Assembly: GCA_024641655.1 (NCBI GenBank)
Contig: JAHECR010000001.1
Coordinates: 235,151 to 299,150, forward strand
Length of the DNA: 64,000 nucleotides
Direction of reading: 5' to 3'
Origin: Acidimicrobiaceae bacterium
GTDB lineage: Bacteria > Actinomycetota > Acidimicrobiia > Acidimicrobiales > UBA8592
This document shows positions 15,996 through 23,825 of the stretch, one piece after another (the first letter of the stretch is position 1; the number at the start of each line of letters is the position of its first letter). Under the pieces are notes generated by a model that did no database searches, had not been told where the DNA came from, and saw only the letters and a program-made list of their open reading frames with translations. Made by a program: the position numbers and the translations under genes.

Positions 15996-16433
15996 TCAGG
16001 CGGTGCGCTCGGTGACGGGGATTTCGCGTCCCTCGAGCTTTTCGACGCCGGCCCAGAAATCCTCGGGGACACTCACCGCGCCCTCACCCGGCACGACGAA
16101 GACCGTCACCATCTCGGCACTGTGCACGAGACGGCCGTCCTCGGGATGCCACACCGCGGCGGCGAAGGTCACCGCCCGCCGGCTACGGCCGACCACCTTG
16201 ATGCCCCGCTTGAGGGTCTGACCGCCGAAGGCCTCGTTGTCGAGCGCATAGCTGACGCGCCGCATCGCAGGCACCGCTCCCGACGCGGTCTGCTGGGAGC
16301 CCGCTTCGACGAGGTAGCGCGACCAGAGGCGAGAGACCATCTCCTGGGTCTGGTAGTCCACCAGGTGATGGTGTTCGCCGCCGGGGCCCGACGGAGCGGT
16401 GATCTCTTCGATGAGCGTAAAGTCGTGGTCCAC
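15996..16433 (-). CDS. Hotdog-fold thioesterase-like protein
   Basis: 145-aa protein that I read as a 4HBT/hotdog acyl-CoA thioesterase. The mid-segment 'NEAFGGQTLKRGIKVVGRS' followed by alternating beta strands ('AVTFAAAVWHPEDGRLVH', 'VTVFVV') fits that fold. The GTG at 16433 has AGGGAG 6-11 nt upstream. It is divergent from an F420-type oxidoreductase. Family assignment is moderate, and no catalytic residue can be named with certainty. Confidence 0.55.
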   Translation of the reverse strand: MDHDFTLIEEITAPSGPGGEHHHLVDYQTQEMVSRLWSRYLVEAGSQQTASGAVPAMRRVSYALDNEAFGGQTLKRGIKVVGRSRRAVTFAAAVWHPEDGRLVHSAEMVTVFVVPGEGAVSVPEDFWAGVEKLEGREIPVTERTA

Positions 16434-16540
16434 GGGCTCTCCCTTGCGTGGCTCGCCGGTCTTGGTGCGGCGCACAACCTACCAGGTCGGCAAATTCCAG
16501 ACCTTCTGGCAGCGCGGCCGGCCCCTTCGAGGAGTCACCC

Positions 16541-17440
16541 ATGAAGATCGGCATCAGTCGCCCGCCAACCCCACCCCACCCGCTCCCCGACGTCGACGGC
16601 GCGTTGGTGGCGCAGCAGGCGGAGGCGCTCGGCTTCGAGTCGGTGTTCTATGGCGAACATCCCATCCGGCCCGTCGACCAACCCGGTCGGGGCGTCCATG
16701 CCCACGGGATCCCCTTCTTCCAGGACACGATCGTGATGCTGGCGCGGGCCTCGGCCATGACCAGCACCATCACCCTCGGCGGCGGCGTGTTCCTCGTGCC
16801 CGAACACAACCCGGTGCTGTTCGCGAAGCAACTCGCCAGCATCGATCACTACAGCGGTGGTCGCCTGATCGTCGGTGCCGGGATCGGCTGGAGTCGCGCG
16901 GAGTGCGAGATCCTCGGGGGCAACTTCGACCGTCGCTGGGCGCAGACCAGGGAAGCGGTCGAGTTGATGAAGCGGCTCTGGACCGAAGAGACCGTCGAGT
17001 ACCACGGGGAGCTCTTCGACATCCCCCCCGTGCAGCTCTATCCGCAGCCGAAGACCCCAGGTGGACCACCGGTACTCATCGGCGCCGGAGCCGGCGAAGC
17101 GGCCTTCCGCAGAGTCGCGCGGTACGCAGACGGATGGTTGCCGGCGTTCACCACCCGGGAGTCGATCGAGACCGCCCCCGACACCATCGAGGCGGGCCGG
17201 CGCCGCATCGCCGAGCTCCGAACCCAGCACGGACGCGAAGACGACCCGCTGGAGATCACGGCGATCGTTCGGGGGCCGCAGATCGACGGCGACCTCGGTC
17301 CGACACAACGCGTCGATCGCGACCAGCTGCGCCGGCTCGCCGATGCCGGATGCGACCGCGCCCTCGTCTCGCTGTCGACACTACGCACCGATGAGGACAT
17401 CGAAGGCGCTCTGGCACATATTGCGGAACACTGTCTCTGA
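16541..17440 (+). CDS. LLM-class F420-dependent oxidoreductase
   Basis: 299-aa luciferase-like TIM-barrel oxidoreductase. 'LPDVDGALVAQQAEALGFES', 'GGVFLVPEHNPVLFAKQLAS' and 'GRLIVGAGIGWSRAE' are the family's conserved blocks, and the C-terminal 'LRRLADAGCDRALVSL' is common in the mycobacterial F420 subgroup. The ATG at 16541 has GAGGAG upstream. A Ddn-like F420 enzyme follows 23 bp later, so both probably use F420H2. The substrate is unknown. Confidence 0.85.
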   Translation: MKIGISRPPTPPHPLPDVDGALVAQQAEALGFESVFYGEHPIRPVDQPGRGVHAHGIPFFQDTIVMLARASAMTSTITLGGGVFLVPEHNPVLFAKQLASIDHYSGGRLIVGAGIGWSRAECEILGGNFDRRWAQTREAVELMKRLWTEETVEYHGELFDIPPVQLYPQPKTPGGPPVLIGAGAGEAAFRRVARYADGWLPAFTTRESIETAPDTIEAGRRRIAELRTQHGREDDPLEITAIVRGPQIDGDLGPTQRVDRDQLRRLADAGCDRALVSLSTLRTDEDIEGALAHIAEHCL

Positions 17441-17463
17441 CACACCCGGCCCCGGAGGCACCC

Positions 17464-17925
17464 ATGGGAATCAACGAGATCGTGAATCAGGCCAATGTCG
17501 ACGGTTGGATCGCCCGGCACCGGGCCCACTACCTCCAAGACGGCACCGCGGCGCACCTGTGGGACTCGGCGGAGGTCGGCGGACCAGGCCCGGTCCCCAC
17601 CCTGCTGTTGACGACGGTGGGGCGCCGCTCCGGCAACACCAGCATCATGCCGCTCATCTATGGCGAGTTCGACGGGACCTTCGTCGTCATCGCCTCCAAG
17701 GGCGGCACCGATCACCACCCGGGCTGGTTCCACAACCTGCTCGAGCAGGAGACGGTCGGGGTGCAGGTTGCCGACCGCGTCTTCCAGGCGACCGCGAGGG
17801 TGGCGACCGGTGAGGAACGCGCTCAGATCTGGGAACGCATGAGCGTCATCTACCCTCCCTACGACGACTACCAGAAGCGAACGACGCGCGAGATCCCCGT
17901 CGTCGTCCTCACACCGGCGCCATGA
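17464..17925 (+). CDS. Deazaflavin (F420)-dependent nitroreductase family protein
   Basis: 153-aa Ddn/FDOR-A-type split-barrel protein. The conserved 'LLLTTVGRRSGNTSIMPLIY' and 'VIASKGGTDHHPGWFHNL' surround the F420-binding groove, and 'YPPYDDYQKRTTREIPVVVL' ends the domain. Length is typical. It is co-oriented with the preceding LLM enzyme and probably in the same operon. Physiological activity (quinone or enone reduction) is an inference from the family. Confidence 0.9.
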   Translation: MGINEIVNQANVDGWIARHRAHYLQDGTAAHLWDSAEVGGPGPVPTLLLTTVGRRSGNTSIMPLIYGEFDGTFVVIASKGGTDHHPGWFHNLLEQETVGVQVADRVFQATARVATGEERAQIWERMSVIYPPYDDYQKRTTREIPVVVLTPAP

Positions 17926-17957
17926 GGCCGGTGAACTTGACGAACACCACCATCGCT

Positions 17958-17969
17958 GGGACCTTGTGC
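17958..17969. promoter_or_regulatory. DevR/DosR-box-like site upstream of CBS gene
   Basis: GGGACCTTGTGC lies 78-89 bp upstream of the CBS-domain gene start. It shares GGGACCTTG with sites at 3327 and 8184. In mycobacteria a CBS-pair protein (Hrp1) belongs to the DosR regulon, which makes the parallel worth noting. The right half is degenerate. Confidence 0.35.
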
Positions 17970-18046
17970 TCTGGGGAGCGCAACCCGCACGGTGCTGCAC
18001 TGGAGTTGTACCGAAACGCGGCACGATCGAGCACAGGAGGACCGCC

Positions 18047-18532
18047 ATGCAGGGAACGGTGACCGAGTACATGACCGCCGATGTCGTGACGGCTACCCCT
18101 TCGATGACACTCAAGCAGGTCGATCAGCTCCTGCTCAAGAACGGCATCACCGGGATGCCCGTGGTCGACGACGGGATGCTGGTGGGCGTGGTGTCGCAGT
18201 CCGACATTGTGCGAACGATCTATGACGAGCAACTGCACGCGCAGAGGGTGTCGGACATCTATCAGAGCCCGTTCCCGATCCCGATCGCCGCGATCGAGGA
18301 GTTGTCGAGCCAGAACCGCAAGATCTCCGACCACATCGTGAGCACCACCGTGAAGGAGGTGATGAGCCCGGTGCCGGTCACCGTCGAGGTGGACACGGCC
18401 ATCTCCGAGGTCGCTCGTCTCATGGTCACCGAACGCATCCACCGGGTGCTGGTCACCGATCGCGGCCGGCTCGTCGGGATCGTTTCCGCCCTCGACCTCG
18501 TGAACGCCATGGTCGACCCGGTCGACGACTGA
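18047..18532 (+). CDS. CBS-domain pair protein
   Basis: 161 aa made almost entirely of two CBS domains (about residues 8-62 and 101-158), 'GMPVVDDGMLVGVVSQSDIV' in the first and 'HRVLVTDRGRLVGIVSALD' in the second. Such pairs bind adenine nucleotides and act as energy or redox sensors, similar to hypoxic response protein 1. The ATG at 18047 has AGGAGG 6 nt upstream. The gene's last codons and stop form the first unit of a 26-bp tandem repeat. A DevR-box-like site precedes it. Confidence 0.9.
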   Translation: MQGTVTEYMTADVVTATPSMTLKQVDQLLLKNGITGMPVVDDGMLVGVVSQSDIVRTIYDEQLHAQRVSDIYQSPFPIPIAAIEELSSQNRKISDHIVSTTVKEVMSPVPVTVEVDTAISEVARLMVTERIHRVLVTDRGRLVGIVSALDLVNAMVDPVDD

Positions 18533-18654
18533 ACACTGTCGACCCGGTCGACGAATGAACACTGTCGACCCGGTCGACGAATGAACACTGGCGACCCGGT
18601 CGACGACTGAACACTGGCGACCCGGTCGACGACTGAACACTGTCGACCCGGTCG
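18514..18654. repeat. 26-bp tandem repeat at the 3' end of the CBS gene, 5.4 copies
   Basis: Units start at 18514, 18540, 18566, 18592, 18618 and 18644 (the last is partial). The unit begins CGACCCGGTCGACGA and ends TGAACACTGT/G. The first copy contains the CBS protein's C-terminal codons and stop. Each unit holds GTCGAC-CCG-GTCGAC or a near copy, a 6-bp hairpin with a 3-nt loop. Two units carry ATGA junctions creating overlapping micro-ORFs of 9 codons. The array lies between convergent genes, so a terminator or mRNA-end role is possible. Confidence 0.9.
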
Positions 18655-18678
18655 CGAGGTGACCGGAGCCGCTTCAGG

Positions 18679-19887
18679 TCAGGAGATGACGCTCTTGGTC
18701 TCTGGATCGGGGTGGGCTGTGCCGGGGGCGTGCGGTGCTGCCGCGCCGCGTTCGGCCTCGTGTTGGGCGAACATGGCGTTGGCTGCGTTGACACGCTTCT
18801 CGACGAGTTCGCCCTGGTTCACCGTCACCCAGTCGTAGGAGCGGTCTCGATTCACGTTCGCCTGCGCGAAGTGCGGGATGACGTACTGGGCGTACAGCTC
18901 CATCGAGCGCCTCAGCTGGGGCCAGTCGGCCCACTGGTTCACCATCAACAACACGGCGCCGAACTCGCCCTGCTTCTCGTAGAGCTTCTCGATCCTGGCA
19001 ATCGCGTCGTCGGGCGTGCCGACGACCGCGATCTCGTTCTCGATCACCCAGTCGACGTAGTCGGCCCCCTCGGGTACGTCGTAACGGGGCTGGTTGTTGT
19101 TGAAGTAGCGGATGAACTCCTCGATGCCGTAGCGAACGTTCTCACGGGCCTGCTCGCGGGTCTCGGCGATGTGCATGCTCAGCACCGCACGGAGCCCGCT
19201 CCGATCCATCTCGCGGCCATCCTCGGCAGCGATGTCACAAGCGACCTGCCAGTTGGTGGCCAACGCGTCGAACCCGGCACGCTCGCCGGCGGCCACGCAG
19301 AGCATGCCCAGGTTGTACTTGCCGGCAAGACGTCCGCCCGAGGGCGTGACCGCACTGGCGACGCAGACCTCGGGATGGGGCTGCGTGTAGGGACGAAGGT
19401 GGGTGTGCGCCTCGCGCATCGTGTACCAGTCGGTCTCCTCGGTGACCCACTCGCCCTTGAAGAGCCGCATGATGACGTCGATGCCCTCGGCCATGCGGCG
19501 CCTCGTGTCACCGGGCTCGATCCCCATCATGAGCGCGTCGGAGGCGAGCAGGCCGGGCCCGGCGCCGAACATGACCCGCCCACGCGTCATGTGGTCGAGC
19601 TGGATGATGCGGTTCGCGACGTTGAGCGGATGGTGGTACGGCAACGACACGACGCCTGTGCCGAACTTGAGGTGTTTGGTCCGCTCCGCCGCCGCAGCGA
19701 TGAACAGCTCGGGCGAGTCGATGGTCTCCATGCCGGCTGAGTGATGTTCTCCGACCCAGGCCTCGTGGAAACCGAGGTGGTCGAGCCATTCACAGAGCTG
19801 CAGGTCGCGCTCCATCGCCAGCGTCGGGTTCTCCGCGCGGCCGTGGAAGGGGGCGAGAAAGATGCCGTGGCGCAGTGGGATCGTCAT
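18679..19887 (-). CDS. LLM-class flavin-dependent oxidoreductase
   Basis: 402-aa bacterial-luciferase-like monooxygenase or reductase. Characteristic blocks are 'DHLGFHEAWVGEHHSAGME', 'SLPYHHPLNVANRIIQLDH', 'GRVMFGAGPG' and 'AVVGTPDDAIARIEKLY'. It is the longer subgroup, with a C-terminal extension of about 60 residues. The ATG at 19887 opens the conserved barrel; upstream in-frame codons lie in the divergent DUF151 promoter region. It converges on the 26-bp repeat. Cofactor (FMN or F420) and substrate are unknown. Confidence 0.87.
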   Translation of the reverse strand: MTIPLRHGIFLAPFHGRAENPTLAMERDLQLCEWLDHLGFHEAWVGEHHSAGMETIDSPELFIAAAAERTKHLKFGTGVVSLPYHHPLNVANRIIQLDHMTRGRVMFGAGPGLLASDALMMGIEPGDTRRRMAEGIDVIMRLFKGEWVTEETDWYTMREAHTHLRPYTQPHPEVCVASAVTPSGGRLAGKYNLGMLCVAAGERAGFDALATNWQVACDIAAEDGREMDRSGLRAVLSMHIAETREQARENVRYGIEEFIRYFNNNQPRYDVPEGADYVDWVIENEIAVVGTPDDAIARIEKLYEKQGEFGAVLLMVNQWADWPQLRRSMELYAQYVIPHFAQANVNRDRSYDWVTVNQGELVEKRVNAANAMFAQHEAERGAAAPHAPGTAHPDPETKSVIS

Positions 19888-19999
19888 GGCCGCAGACCGT
19901 AGCGCGCAACCACTTCCGGAGTGGGATGAACCGCGCGGGTCGAGAAGTTGCACCATCATGTTGGGAGGCATCGTCTCGCCCCCGACAGAAGGGCAACAG

Positions 20000-20590
20000 A
20001 TGAAGCAACTCGACCTGATCGGAATCCACGTCACGGCTGGAGCCCGGCTCCCGGTGCTGCTGCTGCGTGAAACCGAGGAGCCCCGCCGTGTCCTACAGCT
20101 CTTCATCGGCCCCGCCGAGGCCAATTCGATCGCGTTGGCGGTGAGCGGCCGCGTCCCACCCCGACCGATGACCCACGATCTCATGACCGACGTCCTCACC
20201 CGCCTCGGCGGCCATGTCGACGCCGTTGAGGTCACCGGACTCACCGACGGCACGTTCTACGCAGCGCTCGTGGTGGGAGCCCCCGACGGTTCGCATCGGG
20301 TCGACACCCGACCATCGGATGCCATCGCCCTCGCCGTGCGCAACGGCGCCCCCATCTACGCCGCCGACTCCGTCCTCGACGAGGCCGGATCGTTCGTGGC
20401 CGACGACGGCACGATCACCGACCCCGAGCGCATCGAGGCCGAGGTCGCCGAGTTTCGTTCGCTGCTCGAGCGCCTCGACGTAGACGATCTCGCAGGATCC
20501 GACGACCTCCCTCCCAACGACCTCCCTCCCAACGACCTCCCTCCCCAGGACCCCCCTCCCCGGGACGGCCCTCCGGAGGACAGCGCCTGA
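20000..20590 (+). CDS. Bifunctional nuclease family protein (DUF151) with Pro-rich tail
   Basis: 196 aa. Residues about 1-135 form the DUF151/BFN domain, with 'LQLFIGPAEANSIALA' and 'HRVDTRPSDAIALAVRNGAPIYA'. Actinobacterial homologues are about 155-165 aa. Here the extra C-terminus consists of five pentapeptides D-x-P-P-x encoded by a 15-bp tandem repeat (20504-20578). The ATG at 20000 is preceded by AGAAGGG. It is divergent from the LLM gene. Nuclease activity is a family attribute and not proven for this clade. Confidence 0.87.
   Translation: MKQLDLIGIHVTAGARLPVLLLRETEEPRRVLQLFIGPAEANSIALAVSGRVPPRPMTHDLMTDVLTRLGGHVDAVEVTGLTDGTFYAALVVGAPDGSHRVDTRPSDAIALAVRNGAPIYAADSVLDEAGSFVADDGTITDPERIEAEVAEFRSLLERLDVDDLAGSDDLPPNDLPPNDLPPQDPPPRDGPPEDSA
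20504..20578 (+). repeat. In-frame 15-bp tandem repeat, 5 units
   Basis: Units GACCTCCCTCCCAAC (20504, 20519), GACCTCCCTCCCCAG (20534), GACCCCCCTCCCCGG (20549) and GACGGCCCTCCGGAG (20564) encode DLPPN, DLPPN, DLPPQ, DPPPR and DGPPE. Divergence increases towards the 3' end, so the first units are the newest copies. It forms the acidic, proline-rich tail of the DUF151 protein. Confidence 0.9.
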
Positions 20591-20598
20591 ACGGCGGG

Positions 20599-20890
20599 TC
20601 ACACCCCGGGCAGCACCGACGCCTCGTCGCCCACGTCGCCCACGTCGAGCTCGGTGGGGAGGTCCCGGTGACGGACGAACAAGAAGACCACGAAGGCCAA
20701 CGCCATCGGCGGCACGGCGAACAGGAACGCCCGCTCGAGTGCGTCTGCGAACGCGGCGATGAGCGCGGCGGAGGTCTGCGGGTCGAGCGCCCGAATGGCA
20801 TGGGACTGCCACGCAGGGCCTCGGGACTGATCGAGGCCTGCTCGGCCGGGGTGAAAAGCCGGTCGAGGTTCTCGGCGAGCAACCGTGCCC
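20599..20890 (-). pseudogene. C-terminal fragment of an EmrB/QacA-type MFS transporter, frameshifted
   Basis: Two reading frames together give the end of a drug:H+ antiporter-2 family permease. One holds 'LLAENLDRLFTPAEQASISP', the other 'ALDPQTSAALIAAFADALER', then a final hydrophobic helix 'AFLFAVPPMALAFVVFLFV' and the stop at 20599. The frame changes near 20806. No homologous sequence precedes about 20890, so the first roughly 400 residues are missing. A single sequencing error cannot explain the missing 5' part; this is a relic. Confidence 0.7.
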
Positions 20891-20949
20891 TGGGACGGCT
20901 GGGCGCCGACGACAGCCGTGCGCTTGCGGCGCACCGGGGAATCGAAGCG

Positions 20950-21333
20950 TCAGCGAATGCCGGTGTCGCAGGCGACGTCGGCCATGACCTCGGCGTCGGC
21001 CTCCACGTCGACCTCGACGCGACCACAGATGGGGAACGGCCGGTCGCCGACATCGATGCGCACGAGGTAGTGACCTGGTGCCAGGTCCACGGCGAACCGT
21101 CCGCTCTCGTCGAGGGCCGCGGACGCCACGACGCGATCGTCTTCGACGAGCTCGACGAACCCGCTCACCGGCACTGGTCGACACGACGGATCCTCCGGGC
21201 GCTCCACCGGACACGTCGGCCCGGCCAGGACCTGGCCGCTCACGCGACCGGTGGGGCCCGAAGTGCCGTCGGGCCCGCGGCCACAGCCCAACGACACCGT
21301 TGCGATCAACACGACCAGGAGCACGAGACGCAC
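20950..21333 (-). CDS. Lipoprotein with carboxypeptidase-regulatory-like fold
   Basis: 127-aa secreted lipoprotein. The hydrophobic signal (about 1-15) ends in 'VSLGC'. After it comes a beta-rich domain with 'LDESGRFAVDLAPGHYLVRI' and four further Cys, resembling CarboxypepD_reg/transthyretin-like domains. The GTG at 21333 is the closest start before the signal; the same frame remains open far upstream, but that region is antisense to the META-domain gene. It is divergent from that lipoprotein gene. Function is unknown. Confidence 0.65.
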   Translation of the reverse strand: MRLVLLVVLIATVSLGCGRGPDGTSGPTGRVSGQVLAGPTCPVERPEDPSCRPVPVSGFVELVEDDRVVASAALDESGRFAVDLAPGHYLVRIDVGDRPFPICGRVEVDVEADAEVMADVACDTGIR

Positions 21334-21471
21334 GTCCCTACGACGCCTGGCCCGACGCCGGGGTTCCGCGGACCGAAGACGTCTCTCGCCGCCGCGGCCG
21401 TCGCGAGCGCCAATCGGGTCGAAACAGGCCTTCGAAGGGAACCGTGCGCCACCGCGCGACGTCTCAGCGGT

Positions 21472-22248
21472 GTGCGTAATTGTGCCATTCTCCTGCTCCT
21501 GGTCTCTTTGGCCACCGGCCTCTCGTCCTGCGGCGACGGTTCCGCGGGCGTGAGCGCGGACCTGGCTGGTCGGACGTTCATCTCCACATCGGTGGTCGAG
21601 AACGGCCAGCCGATCTCCCTGGTGGCGGGCACCCGCATCCGCCTCGGTTTCGGGGCGTCCACGCTGAGCGTCTCGGCGGGATGCAACACCGGCGGCGGCG
21701 ACTACACCGTCGAAGGCGGTCGGCTCCTCGTCGACGCGATCGCCATGACCGAGATGGCGTGCGACGACGACAAGATGGCGCAGGACGACTGGCTCCTCGC
21801 GCTGCTCGGTCAACATCCGGCGATCAGCCTCAACGGCGATCGCCTCACGCTTCGGACCGCGAACGTCACCCTGGAGCTCCAGGATCGCGAGATCGTCGAC
21901 CCCGACCGCCCGCTGGTCGCAACGGTCTGGCGGGGCACGACGATCATCGATGGGCAGTCGGCATCGAACCTGCCCGGGCTCGGGAACGTACAGCTCGTGT
22001 TCGACACCGATGGATCGGTCGCGTTGGCCACGGGCTGCAACACCGGTGGCGCCACGTACCGGGTCGACGGCTCGACCATCGTCTTCGGCCCACTGACGCT
22101 GACGGAAATCGCCTGTGACGAGCCGCTGGCAACCATCGAGGCTCACGTCGTAGCGGTGCTCTCCGGAGACGCCACGTTCACCATCGAGGCATCCTCGCTG
22201 ACCTTGATGCACGGCGACGTTGGGCTCGGCCTGGCCGCTGTCCGCTGA
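21472..22248 (+). CDS. Lipoprotein with two META/HslJ-like domains
   Basis: 258 aa. A short signal ends at the lipobox 'GLSSC' and two tandem META (DUF306) domains follow, at about residues 25-140 and 150-255. Each repeat carries 'GCNTGG' and a T-E-(M/I)-A-C motif ('MTEMACDDD', 'LTEIACDE'), as in HslJ-like secreted domains. The start is uncertain: the GTG at 21472 gives a minimal signal and has no clear ribosome site. It converges on a sulfotransferase fragment. The role is unknown; HslJ relatives are linked to envelope stress. Confidence 0.75.
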   Translation: MRNCAILLLLVSLATGLSSCGDGSAGVSADLAGRTFISTSVVENGQPISLVAGTRIRLGFGASTLSVSAGCNTGGGDYTVEGGRLLVDAIAMTEMACDDDKMAQDDWLLALLGQHPAISLNGDRLTLRTANVTLELQDREIVDPDRPLVATVWRGTTIIDGQSASNLPGLGNVQLVFDTDGSVALATGCNTGGATYRVDGSTIVFGPLTLTEIACDEPLATIEAHVVAVLSGDATFTIEASSLTLMHGDVGLGLAAVR

Positions 22249-22249
22249 C

Positions 22250-22881
22250 GCTGCCCACGACCCCGGTCGCGCCAGGGGCGCGAGCGCCCACGCGGGCACC
22301 GCTCCGCCGTTGCAGCACCAGTCGAACGCGCCCTGGTTCGGGAGGAGACGGTGGGCGGTTTCGGCGATGACCGCCGAGATCTCCGGGGTGATGCCATCTT
22401 CGGCGCTCTTCCCGGTCTGGCCTCTGCGAATCATGGCGCCTGGGTCCAACGGCGCGATGTCCGACACTTTTCGAAGCTCGAACTTGTCCTCGTGCGTCTT
22501 CATCCACCCGAAGGAGGTGTACTCGAGGATTTCCGCCCACTGGTCTTCGCCGCGCTCGAAGCCGAGGAACCCGGCGATCCGGCGAACCGAGGCTTCGAGG
22601 TCACGCTTCATGTCGGCGAAATGGAGCAACAGCACGTTGTCGTTGTGGCGCAACGGCCACCAGGACGCGACGACCTCGAAGATCCCACCGACCATTCCCA
22701 TCTCCGACACCGCAGCGAAGAAGGAGGGGAAGTCCGGCCCCAGGACGGCCTCTTTCGGCATCTGCCAGAGATCGAACCACGCGTCGGAGTGCGACGCAAT
22801 GAACGGCCGCAGCGACGCAACGGCCTCGTCGGGATTGCCGGCCCGGTCCGCTGAGGCCACACGCTGCGTTTGGGTGTCCAC
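22250..22881 (-). pseudogene. Sulfotransferase fragment lacking N-terminus and stop
   Basis: About 200 codons match the C-terminal two thirds of a sulfotransferase: 'NPDEAVASL', 'NVLLLHFADMKRDLEASVRR', 'IAGFLGF' and the 3'-PAP-binding-like 'MIRRGQTGKS'. The N-terminal PAPS-binding 'YPKSGTTW'-type loop is absent. Downstream the frame has no stop at the expected end and runs antisense through the META gene to 20950. Both ends are therefore lost and I call it a relic. Expression as a long fusion is very unlikely. Confidence 0.65.
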
Positions 22882-23000
22882 GCGAGACGGTAGCGCTGTC
22901 GGCGGTGCAGCTGCGGGCGACCAGCCGAACGCGGCGTCCGTGGTCGGGCCACCTCGAAATCACCAACGCCTTCCCGACTGCACCAGACGAATGCATTCGG

Positions 23001-23774
23001 TCAGCTCGAGGTTCGGTCCCGGGCAACGGCCTGCCATCCGTCGACCGCGTCGTGGCGGCGCACGATGCGTGCGGGGACGCCGGCAACGACGCAGTGATCG
23101 GGGAACTCACCTCGAACCACAGCGTTGGCGGCAACGACGACATTGCGGCCGATGACCGAGCCGGGAAGGATCACGGCTCCGGTTCCGATCCAGCTGCCCG
23201 AGCCGATCTTCACGGCCTCGTCTTTCGGGTTCTGCACTCCGATGGGGCAGTCGAGGTCGAGGTACGTGTGGTTCTGGTCGGTGATGTACACGTTCATGCC
23301 GGTGTACACCTGATCGCCGATGTCGATGTCGAGATGGCCGACGATGGCCGTTCCCCGTCCGATCACACAACCATCGCCGATGCGGATCACCGGGTCTGTC
23401 GCCATGATCTGGTCGACCACCATGCCGACAGAAAGCGTCACATGGGGACCGACGAGGGTGCCGGCACCGAGACGGATGTACCGCTCGCCGTAGATCGCCC
23501 CCTGTGGGAAGACGATGATCGAGCCTGCACCGAACGCACCGAAACGCGACGCCGCGCTGGTGTCGGGACCGATGCTCGCGACGTCCGAACCGAGCCGCCA
23601 GGCTGCTCGAAGGACTCGTCCGATGCCCCGTCGAGCCGACCGTCGAAGCGGCAAGGGGATGTGTTGGATCGGTCGCTTCCTCGGCACGAGCCGCGACCAT
23701 ACTGCGCCGGCGAACTCGGATCGGCCGAAGGGGGACCTTCGGCAGTCCGCACCCGATGTGCCGAGCTGCGGCAC
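23001..23774 (-). CDS. Left-handed beta-helix (hexapeptide) acyltransferase
   Basis: 257-aa protein. From about residue 75 to 240 it shows hexapeptide-repeat sequence ('IRIGDGCVIGRGTAIVGH', 'IGSGSWIGTGAVILPGSVIG'), and 'VVAGVPARIVRR' closes the coil, as in maltose/galactoside/sugar O-acetyltransferases. 'YITDQNHTYLD' contains the likely catalytic His. The first 60-70 residues are Arg-rich and not conserved. The GTG at 23774 is the longest start, and a start further inside is possible. It follows an SDR gene by 51 bp, across two hairpin-forming repeats. Confidence 0.8.
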   Translation of the reverse strand: MPQLGTSGADCRRSPFGRSEFAGAVWSRLVPRKRPIQHIPLPLRRSARRGIGRVLRAAWRLGSDVASIGPDTSAASRFGAFGAGSIIVFPQGAIYGERYIRLGAGTLVGPHVTLSVGMVVDQIMATDPVIRIGDGCVIGRGTAIVGHLDIDIGDQVYTGMNVYITDQNHTYLDLDCPIGVQNPKDEAVKIGSGSWIGTGAVILPGSVIGRNVVVAANAVVRGEFPDHCVVAGVPARIVRRHDAVDGWQAVARDRTSS

Positions 23775-23809
23775 CGCCCCTGATGTGCCGAGCTACGGCA
23801 CCGCTCCCA
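23756..23809. repeat. 27-bp direct repeat, two copies, each a hairpin
   Basis: Copies at 23756-23782 and 23783-23809 differ at three positions. Each contains GTGCCG-(5 nt)-CGGCAC, a 6-bp stem. They lie mostly in the gap between the SDR stop (23826) and the acyltransferase GTG at 23774, with the first copy extending into that start. They could act as an attenuator or terminator, or argue for a downstream start. Confidence 0.8.
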
Positions 23810-23825
23810 CCCGGCCCCGCAGGCG

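Noticed and set aside
18514..18654. CRISPR array
   Set aside because: The 26-bp units are directly adjacent with no spacers, and no cas genes are present.
20599..20890. Sequencing error in an otherwise intact MFS gene
   Set aside because: Correcting the frame near 20806 restores only about 95 C-terminal residues. The remaining gene is absent upstream.
20950..22881. A 643-codon minus-strand gene
   Set aside because: It joins a sulfotransferase relic, the antisense of the META-domain gene and a separate lipoprotein gene with its own signal peptide. The frame is open only because of high GC content.
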